From Alphaproteobacteria bacterium (lineage in GTDB: Bacteria; Pseudomonadota; Alphaproteobacteria; RF32; CAG-239), in NCBI GenBank assembly GCA_024408895.1, contig JAKSUO010000039.1, positions 1 through 9,509 on the forward strand: a DNA stretch of 9,509 bases, read 5' to 3'. Position numbers and translations under genes: made by a program. Within the stretch, counting starts at the first letter, position 1. The number at the start of each line of letters is the position of its first letter. The notes under the pieces are model-generated. The model had not been told where the DNA came from. It searched no databases and saw only the letters and a list, made by a program, of their open reading frames with translations. Shown here one piece after another: positions 1-6,250 of this stretch.

Positions 1-887
1 AACCGCTTGAAATCACAAAACGCGCCTTAAAAGAAGCCAAAACGGGCGTTTATGATTTGCTGATTTTGGATACGGCCGGACGTTTGCAAATTGATGAAAC
101 TTTAATGAACGAGGTTATTGAAGTTAAGAAACTTTCCGAGCCGACCGAAACGTTGCTTGTTGCCGATGCTTTAATCGGTCAGGAAGCCTGCAACGTTGCA
201 AAAGAATTTAACGATAAAGTCGGGGTAACCGGTTTGGTTTTGACCAGAATTGACGGGTCTTCCCGTGCCGGTGCAGCTTTATCCATGAAGATGGTTGCCG
301 ATGTGCCAATTAAATTTTTGGGTACCGGTGAAAAAATTGATGATATTGAAGAATTTCACGCCGACCGAATCGCCGGACGTATTTTGGGACAAGGTGATGT
401 TGTTTCTTTGGTTGAAAAAGCCATTGAAAACGTTGACCGCCAAGAGGCCGAAGCGATGGCCGGTAAAATGCTGAAAGGTTCATTTGATTTAAACGATATG
501 CTTAATCAAATGAGGCAAATGCAAAAAATTGGCAGCATGGGAAGCATTATCGGAATGATTCCCGGCCTGTCAAAATTTAAATCTCAGATTGAAGAATCCG
601 GCATGTGCGACAAACTAAAGAAAAAACAGGAAGCAATCATTCTTTCAATGACAAAAGAAGAACGCTTGCATCCAATCATAATAAAAGCTTCTCGCAAGAG
701 AAGAATCGCACTTGGTTCCGGAACAGATGTTCATGATGTTAATGTTTTGCTTAAATCATACGAGCAAATGTCAACAATGATGAAGAAAATGGGCAAATTC
801 GGCGGTTTGTCGTCTATGGCCAAAATGTTTAAGGGTAATCCGTTCGGTGGTTTTCCGGGCGGAATGAATAAAAAATTTCCGTTTTAG
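1..887 (+). CDS. ffh: Signal recognition particle protein Ffh (SRP54), 5'-truncated by window edge
   Basis: This is the C-terminal two thirds of the SRP GTPase, which binds 4.5S RNA and signal peptides of nascent membrane proteins and docks with FtsY at the inner membrane. The frame is open from base 3, so the gene starts upstream; the internal TTG at 57 is not a start because coding similarity (PLEITKRALKEA) continues before it. Visible motifs are G3 DTAGRL (bases 69-86), G4 TRID (243-254), the guanine-proximal GTGEKIDDIEEFH stretch, then the M domain: GSFDLNDMLNQM, the Met-rich finger loop around SMGSIIGMIPG, and the RNA-binding helix-turn-helix with SRKRRIALGSG. The tail is Gly/Phe/Met-rich and ends KKFPF. 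The usually conserved DARGG loop after G4 reads SSRAG. It is followed 28 bases later by rpsP on the same strand, the common ffh-rpsP-rimM-trmD-rplS order. Identification is very secure. Confidence 0.97.
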   Translation, partial: PLEITKRALKEAKTGVYDLLILDTAGRLQIDETLMNEVIEVKKLSEPTETLLVADALIGQEACNVAKEFNDKVGVTGLVLTRIDGSSRAGAALSMKMVADVPIKFLGTGEKIDDIEEFHADRIAGRILGQGDVVSLVEKAIENVDRQEAEAMAGKMLKGSFDLNDMLNQMRQMQKIGSMGSIIGMIPGLSKFKSQIEESGMCDKLKKKQEAIILSMTKEERLHPIIIKASRKRRIALGSGTDVHDVNVLLKSYEQMSTMMKKMGKFGGLSSMAKMFKGNPFGGFPGGMNKKFPF

Positions 888-915
888 GAAATAAATTTTT
901 GAAAGGAAAAACTAA

Positions 916-1305
916 ATGTCAGTACGTATAAGACTATCTCGCGGTGGTTCTAAAAAACGTCCGTATTATCATATTGTAGCTGCTGATTCCAGATCTCCTC
1001 GTGACGGCAGATATATTGAAAAATTAGGTGCTTACAATCCGTTATTGCCGCAAGACAACGAAGGCAGACTGGTTTTAGATAAAGAAAAAGTCAGTGCTTG
1101 GTTGTCCAAAGGCGCTCAACCAACGGAAAGATTGCAAAAGCTTTTCTCTAATTTAGGTATTTGCGCCGCGCCTAAATTGCGTGAACAACCTAAAAAGTCA
1201 GCACCTAAAGCTAAGGCTGTTGAAAGAGCAAAGGCTAAAGAAGAAGCCGCTGCTGCCGCAGCTGCCGCAAGCGCTGAAACACCTGCAGAAGCTTCTGCCG
1301 AATAA
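916..1305 (+). CDS. rpsP: 30S ribosomal protein S16
   Basis: Component of the small ribosomal subunit that binds 16S rRNA and helps early 30S assembly. Residues 1-80 are the classic S16 core: MSVRIRLSRGGSKKRPYYHI, then DSRSPRDGRYIEKLGAYNPL and the helix KVSAWLSKGAQPTERLQKLF. The protein is 129 residues, longer than the roughly 80-90 of enteric S16, because of a low-complexity tail (about residues 90-129) rich in Lys, then Ala and Glu. Such tails are common in alphaproteobacterial S16. The start is supported by AAAGGA at 902-907, eight bases before the ATG. It sits between ffh and rimM in the ribosome-maturation operon. Confidence 0.97.
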   Translation: MSVRIRLSRGGSKKRPYYHIVAADSRSPRDGRYIEKLGAYNPLLPQDNEGRLVLDKEKVSAWLSKGAQPTERLQKLFSNLGICAAPKLREQPKKSAPKAKAVERAKAKEEAAAAAAAASAETPAEASAE

Positions 1306-1362
1306 TTTTTACCACATAAAAATTAAGAGTTATTTTGAGCCTGTCTATAAAGGATATGTGAT

Positions 1363-1884
1363 ATGAAAAAAAAGGTTTGTCTCGGAAAAATTGTTGCCGC
1401 ACACGGTATTAAAGGCGAAGTCAAGTTTTCTTGCTACACTCGTATGCCTTTTAATTCCGGTGTTTTCGGCTCAGTTGAAACCGAAGACGGCTCCCAAAAA
1501 TTTCAAATCAAAGTATCCGGAAAAAGTACTTCTAATTTACGATTGCAAATCAAAGGTGTCACAGACAGAAACACTGCTGAGTCCCTGATTGGCACAGAGT
1601 TTTATGCAGACAGAAGCATTTTTCCGACTTTACCCGATGAAGAATTTTATCAAATGGATATTGTCGGCTTAAAAGTTTGTCTGCAAACACCGGAAAATGA
1701 AATCGGACAAGTTGTCGGTTTTCAAAATTTCGGTGCCGGTGATATTATTGAAATAAAGCTTACCGGCAAAAAATCAACAGAAATGTTGCCATTTACAAAA
1801 ACGTATGTGCCGACAATAAATGTAGAAGAAGGCTATATCATTGTCACTTCCGCAACAATGATTTTTGCTGATGATGAGGCGTAA
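1363..1884 (+). CDS. rimM: Ribosome maturation factor RimM
   Basis: RimM assists late maturation of the 30S head domain by binding S19. The 173-residue product has the two-domain layout of the family: an N-terminal beta-barrel opening with GKIVAAHGIKGEVKF (residues 8-22) and a C-terminal PRC barrel starting near FYQMDIVGLKV (95-105), with GQVVGFQNFGAGDIIEI and the conserved LPFTKTYVPTIN stretch (142-153). The length is normal for the family. AAAGGA at 1349-1354 lies eight bases before the ATG and fixes the start. The last codons overlap the open frame of trmD, so translational coupling is likely. It is 57 bases downstream of rpsP and presumably on the same transcript. Confidence 0.95.
   Translation: MKKKVCLGKIVAAHGIKGEVKFSCYTRMPFNSGVFGSVETEDGSQKFQIKVSGKSTSNLRLQIKGVTDRNTAESLIGTEFYADRSIFPTLPDEEFYQMDIVGLKVCLQTPENEIGQVVGFQNFGAGDIIEIKLTGKKSTEMLPFTKTYVPTINVEEGYIIVTSATMIFADDEA
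1876..1879 (+). promoter_or_regulatory. Ribosome binding site deciding the trmD start
   Basis: GAGG lies inside the last codons of rimM and six bases before the ATG at 1886. No similar site precedes the earlier TTG at 1865. The rimM stop (1882-1884) and the trmD start are one base apart, which fits coupled translation. Confidence 0.6.
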
Positions 1885-1885
1885 A

Positions 1886-2575
1886 ATGGTGATGGAAGTC
1901 AAAATCTTGACAATCTTTCCGGAAATTTTCCCTGGTTTTCTGGGATATTCGCTAACCGGAAAGGCGTTAAAAGACGGAATTTGGCAGCTGGAAACAGTTA
2001 ATATCAGAGATTATGCTTTTGATAAGCATGGTTCCGTTGATGACACGCCATGCGGCGGTGGCGCCGGTATGATTATGCGTCCTGATGTTTTGGGCAACGC
2101 CATAGATAACACCTACACCGGCGGTAGAATAATTTATATGTCCCCGCGCGGCAAACCGCTTACCCAAGCAAAAGTCAAAGAGTTAAGCAAAGAAAAATCT
2201 TTAACCATTATATGCGGACGCTTTGAAGGTATTGATGAACGCATCATTGAAGAATATAAAGTTGATGAAATCAGTATCGGCGATTATATTCTGACCGGCG
2301 GCGAACAAGCGGCAATGATTATGCTGGACGCGATTGTGCGTCTTTTACCCGGCGTGTTGGGCAATGCGGCCTCCACCGAAAATGAAAGTTATGAGGACAA
2401 CTTATTGGAATATCCGCAATACACGCGTCCTATATCATGGAAAAACCGCGATGTTCCGGAAATTTTATTAAGCGGGCATCACGAAAACATTGCCAAATGG
2501 CAAAGACAGCAGGCTCTTCAAATAACGAAAGAACGTCGACCGGATTTATTGGAAAAAACTCTTGATTCTAAATAA
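1886..2575 (+). CDS. trmD: tRNA (guanine-N1)-methyltransferase TrmD
   Basis: TrmD is a SPOUT methyltransferase that makes m1G37 in tRNAs from S-adenosylmethionine and prevents +1 frameshifting. From the ATG at 1886 the product is 229 residues. The open frame extends to a TTG at 1865 inside rimM, but GAGG at 1876-1879, six bases before 1886, supports the later ATG, giving MVMEVKILTIFPEIF, which matches the family N-terminus. A start at the ATG at 1892 is also possible. Trefoil-knot and active-site motifs are present: MSPRGKPLTQ (85-94), CGRFEGIDERI (110-120), SIGDYILTGGE (130-140), R152 in VRLLPGVLG, and ESYEDNLLEYPQYTRP (167-182). By manual alignment the catalytic Asp of the E. coli enzyme (D169) is Glu167 here. 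The C-terminal helical domain with LLSGHHENIAKW is complete. Confidence 0.96.
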   Translation: MVMEVKILTIFPEIFPGFLGYSLTGKALKDGIWQLETVNIRDYAFDKHGSVDDTPCGGGAGMIMRPDVLGNAIDNTYTGGRIIYMSPRGKPLTQAKVKELSKEKSLTIICGRFEGIDERIIEEYKVDEISIGDYILTGGEQAAMIMLDAIVRLLPGVLGNAASTENESYEDNLLEYPQYTRPISWKNRDVPEILLSGHHENIAKWQRQQALQITKERRPDLLEKTLDSK

Positions 2576-2619
2576 ATTCTGTTGTATAGGATAACAAATT
2601 AATAAAAAGGTTGGAAAAA

Positions 2620-3015
2620 ATGAACATTATTGAAAACATTGAAAAAGAGCAAATGGAAAAGCTCTTAGAAGGTAAAAATCTTCCGATATTCAAACCTGGT
2701 GACACTTTGCGTGTTCACACAAAGGTTAAAGAAGGCGACAGAGAACGTATTCAAATTTATGAAGGCGTTTGTATTGCTCGCAAGAATGACGGTATCAACT
2801 CCTCTTTCACAGTTAGAAAAATTTCATTCGGTGAAGGTGTTGAACGTGTGTTCCCGTTATATTCTCCGAACGTAGCTAAAATTGAAGTATCTCGTGTCGG
2901 TAAAGTTCGCCGTGCAAAATTATACTTCTTACGCGCATTACGCGGTCGTTCTGCCCGTATTGCCGACGATTTGTCGGTATCCGTTAAGGATGTTAACTCG
3001 GGTGTTCAAAAATAA
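2620..3015 (+). CDS. rplS: 50S ribosomal protein L19
   Basis: Large-subunit protein located at the 30S-50S interface. The 131-residue product has the L19 hallmark segments: FKPGDTLRVHTKVKEGDRER (24-43), IQIYEGVCIARKN (44-56), FTVRKISFGEGVERVFPLYS (63-82) and the basic C-terminal stretch KVRRAKLYFLRALRGRSARI (95-114). The frame is open from a TTG at 2611, but the ATG at 2620, nine bases downstream of an AAAAAGG run (2604-2610), gives the normal family N-terminus (MNIIENIEKEQM). It is the last gene of the ffh operon and is closed by a strong terminator 15 bases after the stop. Confidence 0.96.
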   Translation: MNIIENIEKEQMEKLLEGKNLPIFKPGDTLRVHTKVKEGDRERIQIYEGVCIARKNDGINSSFTVRKISFGEGVERVFPLYSPNVAKIEVSRVGKVRRAKLYFLRALRGRSARIADDLSVSVKDVNSGVQK

Positions 3016-3030
3016 TCGGTTTGATATACC

Positions 3031-3067
3031 AAAAAAACACCGCTGATTTTTCAGGCGGTGTTTTTTT
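3031..3067 (+). terminator. Intrinsic terminator after rplS
   Basis: CACCGC (3038-3043) pairs with GCGGTG (3055-3060). TGA (3044-3046) can extend the stem with TCA (3051-3053), leaving a TTTT loop and a bulged G. The hairpin is flanked by seven A (3031-3037) and seven T (3061-3067), so it could work in both directions. It closes the ribosomal-protein operon before the next promoter. Confidence 0.92.
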
Positions 3068-3082
3068 GTATCAAAATCATAA

Positions 3083-3110
3083 TTGACTCTAGTGTAAAAA
3101 TTTATATAAT
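3083..3110 (+). promoter_or_regulatory. Sigma70-type promoter for the ArsP_2-like permease
   Basis: TTGACT (3083-3088) and a perfect TATAAT (3105-3110) are separated by 16 bases. The site lies 15 bases after the rplS terminator and about 31 bases before the permease ATG, implying a short leader of roughly 25 bases with no room for a metal-sensing riboswitch. Confidence 0.75.
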
Positions 3111-3141
3111 TACCAAGCATATAATATATAAGAGATAACAA

Positions 3142-3969
3142 ATGGATATTTTAGCTGACACACTTGTTGACAATTTAAAGTTATTACCGTTTTTGCTGAT
3201 TACCTATCTTTGTATGGAATATCTTGAGCATAAAACGTTAAACAAAACGCAAGAGTTGATTAAAAAATTCCGGATTGGCGGTCCTTTGGTCGGAAGTATT
3301 CTCGGTGCCTTACCGCAGTGCGGTTTTTCAGTTGTAGCGGCCAATTTTTTTGCCACCGGAATCATTGGCATTGGTACACTGATGGCAATTTTTCTATCCA
3401 CTTCGGATGAAACCTTGCCGATATTGATTGCCAACACCGCCGATCCGCTGTTAATTACGCAAATTATCTGTTACAAAATAATATGTGGAGCCGTTTTCGG
3501 CTATGCTTTATATGCCATTTTTATAAATAAATACAAAAAACTCAACATTGCCGATTTCTGCCACCACGAAGAATGTCATTGTAGTCACGGTATCATTAAA
3601 CCGGCTTTACGCCACACTGCTGAGATATTTTGTTTTATTTTTGTCATCACATTACTGCTCAACTATATGATGCTCGCCATAGATTTAAAACAGGCAACGG
3701 CATTGTTACAAATACCGCTTCTGGGCGAATTTATCAGCGGTATTGTCGGGCTTATTCCCAACTGTTCAGCTTCGGTTATTTTGACACAGTTGTATCTGGA
3801 TGGCTATATTAACCTAAACACTTTATTCAGTGGCAGCCTTGTTAATGGCGGTGTCGGACTTTTGGTCTTATTCAGAGTAAATAAGAACCTTAAAGAGCAT
3901 CTGCATATATTGGCACTGCTATACCTATGCGGCGTTTTAGGCGGCATCACAAGTCGCTTATTTTTTTAA
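3142..3969 (+). CDS. ArsP_2 / putative manganese transporter family permease
   Basis: A 275-residue inner-membrane protein with about eight hydrophobic segments. Two halves carry related signatures: GALPQCGFSVVAANFF (55-70) and GLIPNCSASVILTQLY (203-218), each followed by a Gly-rich helix, which indicates an internal duplication. STSDE (86-90) lies in the first repeat. A central loop reads CHHEECHCSH (140-149) and is a likely metal-binding site. These features fit the family called ArsP_2, 'putative 10TM heavy-metal exporter' or 'putative manganese transporter'; the true substrate is not known from sequence. It has its own promoter and a modest ribosome site (AGAG at 3131-3134), so it is transcribed apart from the ribosomal operon. 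Its stop is 11 bases from the end of convergent hydG. Confidence 0.75.
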   Translation: MDILADTLVDNLKLLPFLLITYLCMEYLEHKTLNKTQELIKKFRIGGPLVGSILGALPQCGFSVVAANFFATGIIGIGTLMAIFLSTSDETLPILIANTADPLLITQIICYKIICGAVFGYALYAIFINKYKKLNIADFCHHEECHCSHGIIKPALRHTAEIFCFIFVITLLLNYMMLAIDLKQATALLQIPLLGEFISGIVGLIPNCSASVILTQLYLDGYINLNTLFSGSLVNGGVGLLVLFRVNKNLKEHLHILALLYLCGVLGGITSRLFF

Positions 3970-3980
3970 CAAAGCTTTAC

Positions 3981-5411
3981 TTAAAATCGGAAATCGCGTC
4001 CTTTATTATTGCGAATAGCCGTCAGCCATTTGTTTGCCGTTTCACGAACATCCGGTCTTAAGGTACTGAGTTCTTTTTCAATAACCTGTCTTCCGATTTC
4101 AAGAGTTTTCGGCGAAGCATAATCCGTCAGATATTCTTCCAATGTCAACAAAGCGTTAGGATGACAACAGTTATGAATCTGCTTTGCTTTGCATAATTCC
4201 ATAAACCTATCCCCTGTTCGGCCGGCACGATAGCAAGCTGTGCAAAAACTAGGGATATAGCCACGCTTAAGCAACCATTGAATCACTTCATCAAGCGTAC
4301 GAGTATCAATCACATCAAATTGTGCTGAATTTGCTTCTTCTTTTTCCGGTTCTGCATACCCTCCGACAGATGTTTTAGAACCTCCGGAAAGTTGCGAAAT
4401 TCCCAATTCAAGAACACGCTCGCGTGTTTTCTGGCTTTCACGAGTTGATATAATCATACCGGTATATGGCACAGAAATACGAATACAAGCTACAATTTTA
4501 GCAAAAATATCGTCATTGATACAATCTTTGAAATCATCAGTATTAATATCATCGGCCGGACGCAAACGCGGCACACTGATTGTATGTGGTCCGACTCCGT
4601 GTACGGCCTCCAAATGCTCGGCATGCATCAATAAACCGGCAAATTCATATTTATATGTAGATAAACCGAACAGAACACCGATACCCACATCATCAATACC
4701 GCCTTCCATAGCGCGATCCATTGCCTCTGTGTGCCAACTGTAATTATGTTTCGGTCCGCTCGGATGCAACATTTCATAAGATTGCTTATTATACGTTTCT
4801 TGAAACAGAATATATGTACCAATCCCCGCTTCTTTCAGTTTGTGATAATTTTCAACCGTTGTTGCGGCAATATTCACATTAACACGGCGAATAGCTCCGT
4901 TTTTATGTTTTATATCATAAATAGTCTTAATGCTTTCCAAGACATACTCTATCGGATTATTTATCGGATCTTCGCCAAGTTCCAAAGCCAAACGTTTATG
5001 CCCCATATCTTGCAAAGCAATCACTTCACGACGAATTTCATCTTGTGTCATTTTTTTACGAGCAATATGTTTGTTCTTTAAGTGATATGGACAATAGACA
5101 CAACCGTTCACGCAGTAATTTGAAAGATACAGTGGTAAAAACAACAACATTCTTTTTCTGTAATAATTCAGCTTAATTTTCTTAGCGAGCTCAAAAATTT
5201 GCTCGTTAATTTCCGGAATTTCGCACGCCAACAAAACCGAAGCCTCACGATGTGAAAGCCCTTTTTCCAAACGTGCCTTATCTAAAATTTGTTGTAAAAG
5301 TTGTTCATTATTCTTATTTTTTTCCGCATACTCTAAGCTGTCGCATATTTCCTGATGAGAAATAAATTCATCGGCATTTAAAGATTTCGGATTATAATTT
5401 ACATTTTCCAT
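3981..5411 (-). CDS. hydG: [FeFe]-hydrogenase H-cluster radical-SAM maturase HydG
   Basis: HydG cleaves tyrosine with S-adenosylmethionine and delivers CO and cyanide ligands on iron for the H-cluster of [FeFe]-hydrogenase. The product from the ATG at 5411 is 476 residues, normal for HydG. The N-terminal segment EFISHQEICDSLEYAEKN is typical. The radical-SAM cluster motif CX3CX2C is C100-VNG-C104-VY-C107. The C-terminal motif CX2CX22C, which binds the second cluster and separates HydG from ThiH, is C390, C393 and C416. Both are intact, so it should be active. The open frame extends to a TTG at 5441, but GGGGA nine bases before 5411 and the family N-terminus favour 5411. hydE, hydF and hydA are absent here, so the gene depends on loci elsewhere. 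It converges on the ArsP_2-like gene. Confidence 0.94.
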   Translation of the reverse strand: MENVNYNPKSLNADEFISHQEICDSLEYAEKNKNNEQLLQQILDKARLEKGLSHREASVLLACEIPEINEQIFELAKKIKLNYYRKRMLLFLPLYLSNYCVNGCVYCPYHLKNKHIARKKMTQDEIRREVIALQDMGHKRLALELGEDPINNPIEYVLESIKTIYDIKHKNGAIRRVNVNIAATTVENYHKLKEAGIGTYILFQETYNKQSYEMLHPSGPKHNYSWHTEAMDRAMEGGIDDVGIGVLFGLSTYKYEFAGLLMHAEHLEAVHGVGPHTISVPRLRPADDINTDDFKDCINDDIFAKIVACIRISVPYTGMIISTRESQKTRERVLELGISQLSGGSKTSVGGYAEPEKEEANSAQFDVIDTRTLDEVIQWLLKRGYIPSFCTACYRAGRTGDRFMELCKAKQIHNCCHPNALLTLEEYLTDYASPKTLEIGRQVIEKELSTLRPDVRETANKWLTAIRNNKGRDFRF

Positions 5412-5420
5412 TTTTATCCA

Positions 5421-5425
5421 TCCCC
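5421..5425 (-). promoter_or_regulatory. Ribosome binding site deciding the hydG start
   Basis: On the minus strand GGGGA lies nine bases before the ATG at 5411. The upstream in-frame candidates at 5441 (TTG) and 5435 (ATG) have no purine-rich site and would add a hydrophobic MPMFFWGWIK segment that HydG proteins lack. Confidence 0.6.
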
Positions 5426-5474
5426 AAAAAAACATTGGCAACGGTGTACCACGTTTAAATTACTTTTACAAGTC

Positions 5475-5491
5475 TGCATTAACTTGATGCA
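5475..5491. repeat. Short inverted repeat upstream of hydG
   Basis: TGCAT and ATGCA are separated by seven bases (TAACTTG) in the 99-base gap between hydG and the membrane-protein gene, about 64-80 bases before the hydG start. It could be a transcription-factor operator or a small hairpin at the 3' end of the upstream gene. It contains one TTGAT half-site but not a full FNR palindrome. No convincing promoter was found beside it, so hydG may be read from the upstream gene's promoter. Confidence 0.3.
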
Positions 5492-5510
5492 CAAACAAAA
5501 TTTAAAATTA

Positions 5511-6125
5511 TCAGACATTCACTCGTTTGTATTTATGCAAACAGATGGCATAAGTGATATACATTGCCGCTTCGGCAGTTTCTTCCATAATTTCATTCCC
5601 AACGGAATCAAATTCGGAATATTCGGCAAGCAAGGCTGAGATAACCAGAAACAAAATATCCCATATATAAATCGGGGCATACATTATATATTGCCGCAAC
5701 GATTTCAAGAGGTTATACTTGAACACATACCATACAACCGTTGCAATCAAGCAACCCCACACGACATCAGCCAAATAACCGTATTGGAACATTGTCCATC
5801 GGCATCTTACCGCATCTTTAAAATAAATGTGGCAAAATATACCTCGCCCCATATTAACTTCTCGTAAAATACAAAATAACGCGATAAAAGCAAAGAAAAC
5901 AAACAATTTTCTGTGTTGTTTTGCCGTTAAGCAAACATACATAGCAATAATTAAAGTAACAAGTTGCAGATTTTCCACAATGCTGTTTTCATAAAACCAC
6001 TGAGAACTTCCCCAATACATCAATGGAAAAACCATTATTAGAATTGCACTTTCGGCAACATTAAACATATCAAAATGCCAATTCAAACGATGGTATATAC
6101 CGGCTATTTTTTTGAAAATCTCCAT
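5511..6125 (-). CDS. Polytopic membrane protein of unknown function
   Basis: I do not recognise this family with confidence. From the ATG at 6125 it is 204 residues with about six hydrophobic helices (approximately 25-45, 52-68, 73-89, 115-136, 151-168, 185-197) and a basic N-terminus, so it is an inner-membrane protein. Charged motifs sit at helix ends: ENSIVENLQ (46-54), REVNMGRGIF (88-97), RCRW (107-110) and EIMEETAEA (178-186). Acidic and arginine residues so placed may be functional rather than structural. The frame is open to an ATG at 6173, but AAGGAT seven bases before 6125 fixes the start. It lies upstream of hydG on the same strand and divergent from the UDP-glucuronate decarboxylase, so a role in either surface glycan or membrane biology is possible but unproven. 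Confidence 0.75.
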   Translation of the reverse strand: MEIFKKIAGIYHRLNWHFDMFNVAESAILIMVFPLMYWGSSQWFYENSIVENLQLVTLIIAMYVCLTAKQHRKLFVFFAFIALFCILREVNMGRGIFCHIYFKDAVRCRWTMFQYGYLADVVWGCLIATVVWYVFKYNLLKSLRQYIMYAPIYIWDILFLVISALLAEYSEFDSVGNEIMEETAEAAMYITYAICLHKYKRVNV

Positions 6126-6171
6126 ATATTTTATCCTTATTTTTTTGAACAATTGAATAAATGCACTATTC

Positions 6172-6200
6172 ACTATACGTCAAAAAAAATATATAGACAA
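6172..6200 (-). promoter_or_regulatory. Probable promoter for the membrane-protein gene
   Basis: On the minus strand TTGTCT (6195-6200) and TATAGT (6172-6177) are 17 bases apart, followed by about 46 bases to the ATG at 6125. The -35 bases nearly coincide with those of the divergent promoter. Confidence 0.45.
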
Positions 6201-6222
6201 GATAAAAAACTTACTTTATGAT
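6194..6222 (+). promoter_or_regulatory. Probable promoter for the UDP-glucuronate decarboxylase gene
   Basis: TAGACA (6194-6199) and TATGAT (6217-6222) have the ideal 17-base spacing, each with one mismatch to consensus. The leader is short and AAGGA (6237-6241) precedes the ATG at 6251 by nine bases. Confidence 0.55.
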
Positions 6223-6250
6223 AACGTATAAACATTAAGGACTAACAACA

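Noticed and set aside
57..887. A complete 276-residue gene starting at the TTG at 57
   Set aside because: The frame is open and family-like back to base 3 and the segment lacks the Ffh N domain and P-loop, so this is the truncated ffh.
1865..1885. TrmD starting at the TTG at 1865
   Set aside because: The extra residues do not fit the family N-terminus, and the ribosome site lies after this codon, before the ATG at 1886.
3068..3141. Manganese-type riboswitch upstream of the ArsP_2-like permease
   Set aside because: The promoter at 3083-3110 leaves a leader of only about 25 bases, too short for any known riboswitch.
4731..5081. Plus-strand open frame of 116 codons antisense to hydG
   Set aside because: It lies wholly within the well-supported hydG gene on the other strand, has no recognisable domain and looks like a shadow frame.
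5475..5491. FNR-type anaerobic regulator site before hydG
   Set aside because: Only one TTGAT half-site is present; the second half (ATCAA at the right spacing) is missing.
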